Source: Bacteroidota bacterium (GTDB lineage Bacteria; Bacteroidota; Bacteroidia; UBA4408). Taken from it: DNA of 64,000 nucleotides. The stretch is taken from contig JADKHO010000001.1 of the NCBI GenBank assembly GCA_016721765.1, positions 496,001 through 560,000 of the forward strand, written 5' to 3'. The notes beneath the pieces are model-generated. The model searched no databases, was not told the DNA's origin, and saw only the letters and a list, made by a program, of their open reading frames with translations. How positions within the stretch are numbered: position 1 is the first letter of the stretch; every line of letters starts with the position of its first letter. Of the stretch, positions 1 through 10,600 are shown one piece after another. A program made the position numbers and the translations under genes.

Positions 1-538
1 TTTCTGCTTGTTCGAAAGCATGTTCCATTTTATCGTTTAACACAATTTTGTCGAAATCGGGGGCCAGTTTTATTTCTTGTTCGGCTTTACTAATTCTTCG
101 AGCAATACTTTCGGGTGTTTCGGTTTCGCGTAGCTTTAAGCGATTTTCGAGATGTTGAATGGAAGGTGCTTTTACAAAAACAGCTAGGGCTCTCTCACCA
201 AATATTTTCTTAAGATTTAAACCGCCATGTACGTCCACATCAAAAATAACATGATGCCCTTTATTCCAAATGCGTTCAATTTCTGATTTAAGTGTTCCGT
301 AATAGTGATCGGTATATACTTCTTCCCATTCGAGAAACTCGTCGTTAATTATTTTTTTTTTGAAATCCTTTACCGATAAAAAATAATAATCTTCGCCTTC
401 CTTTTCATCTTTTCGCATGGTGCGACTACATGCCGAAATTGAAAATTCCAATACCGGAAATTTTTTGAGTAGATGTTGTACAATGGTAGTTTTACCTGCG
501 CCGGAAGGGGCCGAAAATATAATGAGTTTACCTTGCAT
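1..538 (-). CDS. gmk: Guanylate kinase, 3' end missing
   Basis: Guanylate kinase converts GMP and ATP to GDP and ADP in the cytoplasm. The translation from the ATG at 538 begins MQGKLIIFSAPSGAGKTT, giving the P-loop SGAGKT near residues 12-17. It is followed by the GMP-binding stretch around SISACSRTMR and GEDYYF, a DVDVHGGLNLKK segment and the lid region with RLKLRETET. About 179 codons are present. Family members are usually 185-210 residues, so only the last 10-30 residues lie outside the window. The start lies 17 nt after the stop of yicC on the same strand, so the two genes are probably cotranscribed, an arrangement common in Bacteroidota. Identification is secure; only the C-terminus is unseen. 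Confidence 0.95.
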   Translation of the reverse strand, partial: MQGKLIIFSAPSGAGKTTIVQHLLKKFPVLEFSISACSRTMRKDEKEGEDYYFLSVKDFKKKIINDEFLEWEEVYTDHYYGTLKSEIERIWNKGHHVIFDVDVHGGLNLKKIFGERALAVFVKAPSIQHLENRLKLRETETPESIARRISKAEQEIKLAPDFDKIVLNDKMEHAFEQAE

Positions 539-555
539 TTCAGAGTTCGTAACGG

Positions 556-1428
556 TTATAAAACATTGAGGAGTTGTTCTTTAATTTTTTCCAATTCGTC
601 CTTCATTTGAACAACTAATTTTTGCATGCTAGAATCATTTACCTTTGAGCCGATTGTATTGATTTCACGGCCAATTTCTTGCGTAATAAATCCTAATTTT
701 CTTCCAACTGATTCTTCCTCTTTCATGGTTTTCAGAAAATATTCGCAATGGGTTTTCAGGCGCAATTTTTCTTCGGTAATATCCATTTTTTCGATGTAGT
801 AAATCAACTCCTGCTCTAGTCGATTTTGGTCGATCCGTTCCTTTTGGATAAGTTCTTCTAAGTTTTTTTCAATGCGTTTTCTTAGTTCTACAGCTCGCTT
901 GCTATCTTTCTTTTCGATTGCAGCCAAGTGATTTAATATATTCGCAAGCCGGCTCACAAATTCCTTCTCGAGTACTTTTCCTTCGGCAGTTCGAAAACTA
1001 ATGAAGGCTGCGATGGCTTTGTCTAAGCAGTCCTTAAGCAGATTTTCTTGTACCTCATCCGGTTCAATAATTTCAGGCTTTAACACTTCGGGCATTTTTA
1101 AAATATGAGAAAGCAGGTCGTGAGATGATTCATTTAACTCTATTGCGAGCTTTTTAAATTCATGGTAGTAACTTTTGGCAAGACTTGTATTAACTGAAAC
1201 AAGCTTTTCCGGGTCACTATTTTCGATGTAAACTAATACATCTGCTTTGCCACGTTCAATTAATTTTGCAGCGCTATTGCGCAACTCCAATTCTTTGCTT
1301 CTAAATGCTGAAGGGAGTTTTATGTTTAAGTCAAGTTGCTTACTGTTTAATGAACGCACCTCCGCCACAATTGTTTTCCCATTGGCATCTATTGTAGCTT
1401 TTCCAAAGCCGGTCATCGATTTAATCAT
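556..1428 (-). CDS. yicC: YicC family protein (probable endoribonuclease)
   Basis: YicC proteins are conserved bacterial proteins; the E. coli member has been reported as an endoribonuclease. The reading frame is open from 1458, but the family N-terminus is MIxSMTGFG, and MIKSMTGFGKAT begins at the ATG at 1428. I therefore take 1428 as the start, which removes ten residues and gives 290 aa, the usual length. The N-terminal YicC domain contains the typical VEVRSLNSKQLD-like stretch. The C-terminal DUF1732 region has the conserved EEESVGRKLGFITQEIGREINTIGSK signature, here seen as GRKLGFITQEIGREINT, and ends in a charged helix. It is upstream of gmk in the same direction. A 256-bp region separates its start from the divergent giant gene. 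Confidence 0.93.
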   Translation of the reverse strand: MIKSMTGFGKATIDANGKTIVAEVRSLNSKQLDLNIKLPSAFRSKELELRNSAAKLIERGKADVLVYIENSDPEKLVSVNTSLAKSYYHEFKKLAIELNESSHDLLSHILKMPEVLKPEIIEPDEVQENLLKDCLDKAIAAFISFRTAEGKVLEKEFVSRLANILNHLAAIEKKDSKRAVELRKRIEKNLEELIQKERIDQNRLEQELIYYIEKMDITEEKLRLKTHCEYFLKTMKEEESVGRKLGFITQEIGREINTIGSKVNDSSMQKLVVQMKDELEKIKEQLLNVL

Positions 1429-1684
1429 ATTATTTTTTTGGACTTCAAAAGTAAGCATTAGAATGAAACTGTTGTATTAAACTTTATTTGAATTAATTGC
1501 TTTTTCAAATTGCAAAAGGCACGCAAATTTTATTAAATAGTAGACGATTTAATTCAACTAATTATCCCCTTTAAATGCATTAATCGAATACTTTTAAAAC
1601 GCTTACTGTTTATAAGTATATTTAACATACAAATTTACCACCTGATTTTTTAAATATTTTCGTCAGAGAAACAATTCATTCGAT

Positions 1685-4600
1685 GTGAAAAAAATAGCTA
1701 CTCTCCTTTTATTTCCACTCTTTTTATCTTTCTGTTTGCTCGGAACGACAATTGCTTCGAATTTATATTGGGTAAATAATTCCGGTAATTGGGAGGATGG
1801 TGCACATTGGTCGATAACCAGTGGAGGTGCTGCTGCAGGAATAATTCCCGGAGCGGCTGACAATGTTTACTTTGATGAAAATTCATTTAATCAAAGCGGG
1901 CAAAACATCACCGTAAATGGAATTGCACGTTGTAAGACCTTTTCGTGTGCACCCGCAATTCCATTAGCAGCCTTAAAAGGTTCAGCTTCGGCACAGCTTT
2001 ATGTTGGAGGTTCATTCCTATTTTCTCGAGGAATTCAAAATCAATTTCACGGCACAATTTATTTTTATTCCAATACGGCTCAAAATGTCATAGAATCAGC
2101 GAATCAACTCTTTCTTGGTAATTTATTTTTTGAAGGTGTGAACAGTTCATGGGCCTTACAAAACCATTTATTGCTTGATAAGACCAAGACAATTACACTA
2201 TCCGGCGGTAAAATTCTTTCAAATAATTATTTTATTCAGGCAAAAACCATTCATGTTTTTGGACCTCAAAAAAGCACTTTAGATTTAGGAAAATCAACCG
2301 TTATACTTCAAAATAAAATTATTAATGATGCCGCAACTAATTTTACTTTAAAGAAAAAAGATGCTGTGTTACTAAACCCAGCTGTACAAAAATTTTCTGG
2401 TATTCAAGCAATTATTGATAGCATTCATGTAACAGTTACTCCACCGAAATGCAATGGTGATTCCAATGCGATTGTAGAAGTAGATTCGGTTTTTACAGCA
2501 ACGCCCGGAGTTTACACCTATGCACTCACAGATGGGAATTCGAACTACTCCGGAAATCCAATGGTGAATTTGCCTGCCGGAACTTACATCATTACCGTTA
2601 CAAACACCAGTAATGGAGAGGTACTGAATCAGTTTGTTATTATTAATGACCCTCCCCCAATTATCATCCCTAACTATACAAAAACACAGCCCAAATGTTT
2701 TGGAGATTGTAATGGAAAAGTAAGAGCTAATCCATTAGGAGGTACACCAAGTTATAGTTACCTCTGGAACAATGGGCAAACCGGGCAAACAGATAGTTTA
2801 CTTTGCGGAGGATCGGTGAGCGTAATTGTTACCGATTCGAAAGGTTGTGCAAAATCGTTTACTACTAATTTGAATCAACCCACTCCCTTATTGACCAACT
2901 TAACAAAAAGAAATATTAGTTGCAATGGAGCTTGTGATGGAACTGCAAGAGTTACACCGTCGGGTGGAGCAGGCACTTATGCTATACAATGGACTCCCGG
3001 TGGATCCACTAATCCACAAAACAATTTATGCCCTGGCACATATCGGGTACAGGTAACTGATATTTCGGGTTGTATAAAAAGGGATAGTGCTATTATTACA
3101 GAACCATTGGCCTTATTGGTGAATACTGTTAAAACCGATATTAGCTGCAATGGGGCGTGTGATGGTTCAATAACCGCAACACCTGCGGGAGGGCGCGCAC
3201 CCTATACGTTTTCATGGAGTGCACCAATTGTGTCGACATCTGCCACTGTGAATGCTTTATGTGCCGGAAGTTACACTGTATTTGTGCGCGATTCCAGCAA
3301 TTGTTTAAGTCAACAAACAGTTGTAATAACACAACCCAATGCATTAACTGCAACCATTAGCCCTTCACAAATTACTTGTTTTGGGCAATGCAATGGTTCT
3401 GCTGTAGCATCCACATCTGGGGGTACACCACCTTATTCGTTTTCATGGAATACAGGAGTATTAAGTTCATCATTAACCAATTTATGTATTGGCACATATA
3501 CGCTCTTTATTACTGATGCAAAAAATTGCAGCACTTCGGTTAGCGTAACAATAACTCAACCCAATCAGCTAATTGCCACCTCATCAAAAACCGATATTAC
3601 TTGCAATGGAGGCTGTGATGGAACTGCAAACATACTGCCCAGTGGCGGAACCGCTCCCTTCACCTATTTGTGGTTGCCCGGTAATCAAACAAGTTCGAAT
3701 CTTACTGCTTTGTGCGCAGGTGTTTATACCTACACCGTTAAAGACGTAAATAATTGTTCTGTACCGGGATCAGTAACCATTACAGAGCCTCTTCCATTAG
3801 CAGTAGCAGCAACTCCCACCCAACCGAGTTGTAATGGAGTTTGTGATGGAAAAGCGACTGCAAGTGGAAGTGGAGGAACGGGGCCTTATACTTATTCCTG
3901 GAGTAATGGCCTAACTACTTCAACTATAGTAAATCTTTGTCCAGGTGTGTATACCGTAGAAGTAACCGATTCTAGAGGCTGTAAAGCGAGTAATACCGTT
4001 ACCATTACACAGCCACCCTTGTTGACCATTAATTTAGCAAGTACCACATCGAGTTGTGGTGTTTGTACCGGAACTGCAACCGTATCGCCGGCAGGAGGAA
4101 CCCAGCCTTATCAATACTCTTGGTCTAATTCACAATTAACTCCAACAGCTGTAGGCTTGTGTATTGGAAATTACTCAGTAATTGTAACTGATGCAAATAA
4201 CTGCCAGGTGAATAGAAATCTCACAATTGATCCTGTGGTGGTTATCTTAATTACCAGTTCATCTACTAATGCATTGTGTGCCAATTCATGCAATGGAACA
4301 GCAACTGCCAATGCTAGTGGAGGACAACAGCCCTATTCATTTCTTTGGTTTCCAAGTGGACAAACTACGCAAACTGCAACTGGATTATGTGCAGGAATTG
4401 ATTCTGTGCGTGTAACAGATGCAAATGGCTGTTTTAATGTCTCAACCATAACATTTACTGATCCGCCCGTTTTAAACAATTCCGTGAATGTTACAAATGC
4501 AACTTGTTTTGGAAGTTGTAACGGCAGTGCTATCTCGATACCAACAGGAGGAACACCACCCTATACTTTTTCGTGGAGTGCAGCCGGGCAAACTGGAAAT

Positions 4601-7600
4601 TCGGTGAATGGATTGTGTGCCGGTACTCAAACGGTGACCATTACCGATAACAATGGTTGTACTAAGGTGAGTACCTTTACGGTTACAGAACCAACTGTAA
4701 TAGCGGCAAACGAAGTTGTTGTTAAATCACAATGTCTTTTAAATAATGGGTCAATCACTCTTGCCCCAACCGGAGGAACAGCTCCTTACACTTATTCTTG
4801 GGCAGCTCCACTGGTATCAAATTCATCAAGTGTCTCAAATCTGGCGGCAGGTTCATACTCTGTTACAATAACGGATGCCCTTTTATGTTCAAAACTATTT
4901 ACAATTGCTATTAGCGATGCTGCGGGTCCAATTGTTAGTTCTTCAAAAATAAATACGAGTTGTCCGAATAATTGCGACGGTTCAATTTCTACCACACCAC
5001 CTGTTGGAGTTGGCCCCTTTACCTATTTGTGGACACCAGGCAATAGCGCAGCAACTTCGATTTCTAATTTATGTGCCGGTGCCTATTCGGTAAAAATTAC
5101 GGATGCTAATGGATGCAATACCCTTTTAAATGACACCATAATTTCACCACCTGCAATTAGCTCAAATGCAGTGACGGTAAATACTTCCTGTGGAGGACAG
5201 TGCAATGGTAGTTTAACATTGACTCCTTCAGGTGGAACAAATCCATTCACCTATTCATGGTCAACCGGCGCGCTTGGCACTAGCATTTCGAATTTGTGTG
5301 TTGGATCCTATATTGTACGTATTTCGGATGCTAATAATTGTTTTGATTTTGACACATTAACAATATCAGAACCAGCAGCACTTGTGCTTAATTTAAATAA
5401 GACAAATGTAACTTGTAATGGAAATTGCGATGGGAAAATTACAGGAGTTGTAAGCGGCGGAACACTTCCTTATTCATATGTTTGGAGTAATGGACCTACT
5501 GTTCCATCGGTAGCCTTGCTTTGCCCAAACAGCTATACTCTAACTGTTACCGATTTTAATAATTGCAATATAAGTTCATCGGAAACAATTACAGAGCCGG
5601 CTGTTTTAGATGGTCTTGCATCTTTCACGCCCAACTCATGTAATGCTGCCTGCGATGGCACTGTAGATGTGCAGGTAAATGGGGGTACACCTCCTTTTAC
5701 CTATTTATGGTCGCCCGGAAATTACACGAATCCTGCTGTTAGTGATTTGTGTGCCGGAACCTATTCCGTAACAATAAATGATTTTAATAATTGTTCGGTC
5801 ATAAAAACAGTGAATGTAACGGAACCAAGTCTTATTTCAGTGGCAACTACTTTTACATCCCCTAGCTGCAATGCGGCTTGTGATGGAACAGCAACAGCCA
5901 CACCTTCGGGAGGCTCAGCTCCTTATTCATATTCCTGGTCAGTAAATGGGTTAACCTCACAAACCATTACCAATTTATGTGCAGGCACATATACTGTTTT
6001 TGTAACTGATTTGAACGGATGTAGCTCCAGCCAAACAGTAACTGTAACACAACCGGCAGTACTAGTAGCGAATGCAAGCAGTGTTAACTCAACTTGTAAA
6101 GCAGTATGTAATGGTACAGCTACAGTAATTCCATCCGGAGGTTCAGGAGTTTATACCTATTCTTGGTTACCAAGTGGTCAAACAACTCAAAGCATAAGTG
6201 GCGTTTGTGCAGGGACAATAAGTGTGATTGTGACGGATGCAAATGGTTGCAGTGTGACTCAAAATTTAACTTTAATTGATCCAGCTGCTATAACTATAGT
6301 ATCGGGCGCAACTCCAGCGAATTGTGGTGCTTGTGACGGTGCATTGGCAATATTTCCTGCCGGTGGTTCGGGAGGACCATATACGTATAGTTGGACACCT
6401 ACCAATCAAACCGGGCAAATTGCAATTAATTTATGTGCCGGGTTATATAGTGTAACTGTTACTGATGTAAATAATTGTGTGCAACCGTTTACTTTGCCCT
6501 TAAGTAATAATGCGGGGCCGGATACAGCAGTTGTTACACTATCAAACGCCAGTTGTAACGGACAATGTAATGGAACTATGGCTGTTGCAGTGAGTGGAGG
6601 AACATTGCCTTATACTTATTCTTGGCTACCAACTGGACCAACCGGTGTGGCGACCTTAACAAACCAATGCGCCGGAGTTTATATATTGCAAACTACAGAT
6701 GCAACAGGATGCATTCAGCTCACAAGCGATACTATTACTGAACCTTTGCCAATTGTTAGCAATGATTCGGTAGTTGACATAAGCTGTAATGGATTAAGCG
6801 ATGGTGCCATTTTCTTGTTTCCATCGGGAGGAACTGGAGCATATTCATACTCTTGGAATCCACCTGCAGGAGCCGTTTTATCAAGTATCACCAACTTAAG
6901 TGCCGGGCCCTATCATGTTACTATAACCGATGCAAATAATTGTGCCTCACCGTTCGATTTTACTGTTGCCAATCCTGCAGCGATTACGATACAGCAAACA
7001 CATACGGATTTAAGCTGCAATGGGGTATGCAATGGTTCAGCAACCGTTACACCATCCGGTGGTACTGCGCCATACCGATATTCCTGGTCGAGTAGTGCTA
7101 GCGATACCTTAGCTACTGTCGGAAATTTATGTGCAGGAAGTTATACGGTTTTTGTGACAGATGCTCGCAATTGTTCGCAATCGGCAATTGTAGTAGTCAA
7201 CCAACCCATAGCCATCTTAAGCAATTTGGTAAAGAATGATATCAAATGTTTTGGACAATGTAATGGAAGTGCCAAAGTTAGCCCATCGGGAGGTATAGGT
7301 CCGTATACATTTACTTGGGTTGGTGTGGTAAGCTCAGCAGATTCTGTTTCAAATCTTTGTGCCGGAAATTATGCTGTGAATATTGCGGATGCAAGTGGCT
7401 GTTTTATTACCGTTCCGGTTACGATTACAGAACCCGGGTTGTTAAATGCAAATATTAATAGTGTAGATATTAGTTGCAATGGAAGTTGTGATGGAACAGC
7501 CACATCGGTTACCCTTGGCGGTACAGCACCCTTTAGGTATTTATGGTCACCCGGAAATGCTAATACTGCTGGAATTACAGGTTTGTGTGCCGGAACGTAT

Positions 7601-10600
7601 GTATTGACTGTTATTGATACTAATAATTGTTCCATTACACAAACAGCTGTGATATCGGAACCGCCGGTTATTACAAGCACATTTATCACCACCAACCCCA
7701 CCTGTAACACTAGTAATGGAAGCATAATAGTAAACGCCAATGGTGGAACTCCCGGATATACTTATAATTGGATTCCGGGTGGGTCAACAAATGATACAGT
7801 AAGTAATTTATCAGCCAATCTTTACACAGTTCAAATAACCGATAGCAGAGGTTGTTCTATTAACTCAAGCGTGCCATTAAGTACCAATGCTTTTACGTTA
7901 TCAAAACTTTCCTTAAATGCAAGTTGTTTTGGCAGATGTGATGGACTTGCATCCGTTACTCCTGTTGGCGGTACAGCTCCATTTACTTATTTATGGACTC
8001 CGGGAGGCTTATCTACTGATAGCATCACAAATTTATGCCCTGGCACCTACTTCCCAAAAGTAACTGATGCAATAGGTTGTGTTGTATTTGAGACAGTTCA
8101 AATTATAGAGCCCACAGCAGTTCAAGCAAACGTTACATCGACAGATGCCAGTTGTGGCTTATGTGATGGTACAGCCCAAGTTAGTGGAACAGGCGGAACA
8201 GGTTCTTACAGTTATTTGTGGAGTATAAATCAAACTTCTTTTAGTGTAGATAGTTTATGTTCAGGAACCTATTCGGTGCAAGTAAGTGATAATTCAGGCT
8301 GTGCAAGTACCAGTAATTTTAATATTTCCAACACCACAGGACCGAGTGGGGAAAATATAGTAAAAACTGACATTACCTGCCATGGCGTTTGTAATGGAAC
8401 AGTGAGTATTACTCCTATTGGCGGGCAAGCGCCCTATAGTTACTACTGGCTTCATTCAGGAGCCACAACAAACTCGCTAAATGGACTGTGTGCCGGAACC
8501 TATACTTTTGAAATTATAGATGCCAATGGATGTAAAAGAGTTTCATCGGTAACTATTACAGAACCGGCAGCTATTAATCCGGGAACGAGCTTTATGAATG
8601 CGAGTTGTGGAATTTGCGATGGAAGTATTACCTTAAATCCAACCGGAGGAATTTCGCCTTATACCTTGTTGTGGAGCAATGGGCAAAGCACTTCTACATT
8701 AAATGCTTTATGCGCAGGAGTTTATTCGGTTCAAATTACGGATTCAACTAATTGTTCAACAAATGCATCCATCATTTTAAACAATAGCAATGCGCCCTCA
8801 ATTTCTAATTCATTTACCGATGCTACCTGTTTTGGGACTTGTGATGGATCCGTTTTTGTAAGTGCGTTTGGAGGTAGTTCTCCTTATTCCTATCAATGGA
8901 ATACCGGACAAAATGTTGATACCCTTTATGGATTGTGTGCAGGAACATATTTTGTAACTGTAAATGATGTAAATAACTGTAAGAGCATTGCACCAATCAC
9001 AATTCAAGAACCAACACCATTAGTGTTTAGCTTGCCGCATACCACTCCAGCCAGTTGCGGAAATTGTGATGGAACGGCTTCGATACTGCCGAATGGAGGG
9101 ACATTACCCTATACTGTTTTTTGGAGCAGCGGAGATACAGGTGCCTTTGCTAATAATTTATGTGCCGGTGTGTATTCCATTTTTATGAAAGATAAATCGG
9201 AGTGTAAAACTGCGGCTACTGTTACAATAAGCAATAGTACCGGACCGGTTGTTGTTGAAAGTTTCACTAATGAAAGTTGTGCAAATTTATGCGACGGAAC
9301 AGCATCCTTAACGGTTACTAGCGGATCTCCACCTTATTCTTATTTGTGGTTACAAGGCAGCCAAACGAATGCATCCCTTACTAATTTATGTGCAGGGACT
9401 TATGATTATCAAGTTACAGATTCGCTTGGTTGTATATTCACTTCATCCATTACACTAAGCACTCCCGGAATTATTAGTTACAATGAAACACAAGTACAAC
9501 CCAGTTGTGGCGTTTGCAATGGCTCAATAACGGTAAATCCAAGCGGTGGAACAGGGTCTTATACTTACTCTTGGTTACCCGGAGGAGCTAGTACAGCAAG
9601 CATCAGCAATTTATGCGCTGGAATTTACACCTTGCATCTAACAGATGGTGCAGGCTGTAGTTATATAAAAGTATTTACATTAAATAATTCGAACGGACCA
9701 GGCGTAACAACCAGTTTTACCGATGCTCACTGTAATGCTGCATGTGATGGAACCGCAACCGCGGTGGTGAGTGGCGCAAATGCTCCATTTTCATATAGCT
9801 GGAGTCCCGGAGGGCAAGTTTCTGCCTCCATTACCGGGCTTTGTGCGGGGCCTTATATAATTGAAGTAACAGATGATGTAGGATGTAAAACCTTTAATAG
9901 CATCAGCATTTCTGAACCACCACCAATATTATTCAGCATTAGTAATACTGTAAATGCTAGCTGTGGAGAGTGTAATGGGAGTGCAACAATAATTCCATCC
10001 GGAGGAGTATTACCCAATGCTGTGTTATGGAGTAATTCCGATTTGGGATTATCAGCCGACAGTTTATGTGCAGGAATTTATACAGTATCTGTAACAGATA
10101 ATGGAGGTTGTGTTCAAACCAAAAATGTGAGCATTAGTAATTCTTCCGGACCATTAGTTACTGCAACAAAAACCGATGAAACCTGCTCCGGATCATGCAA
10201 TGGAACTGCACAACTCACAGTAACAGCGGGGGCAGGACCTTTTAGTTTTTATTGGTTATTCAATGGTGCTACCACCTCCTCATTAAGTGGACTTTGTGCC
10301 GGCTCTTACAATTATGAAGTAATTGATACAAATGGCTGTGTAAGTGCAGGTAGTGTTACAATAAGTCCTGCAAGTACCGTAAACATTGCATTTACGAAAA
10401 CTAGCCCAAATTGTGGCGTGTGTGACGGTGCGCTGTCGACAACTATTACCGGTGGAGTTGGGCCTTATACGTATGCCTGGTTACCTGCAAACACGCCCAC
10501 ATCGAGCATTTCAAATTTGTGTGCAGGTATTTATATTGCAACTGTAACCGACATAAATGGCTGCGCTCAAATAGATACAGTAACTTTGGGAAATACAACA

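Noticed and set aside
1429..1458. Upstream start codon for yicC
   Set aside because: The family N-terminus MIKSMTGFG begins ten residues later; the extra residues have no counterpart in the family.
7369..7740. Open frame of 123 codons opposite the SprB repeats, and similar antisense frames elsewhere in the giant genes (for example 51908-52387, 53666-54073, 41567-41980)
   Set aside because: They lie wholly inside well-supported genes, follow the repeat period of the other strand and have no recognisable domain. They are products of biased codon use in repeats.
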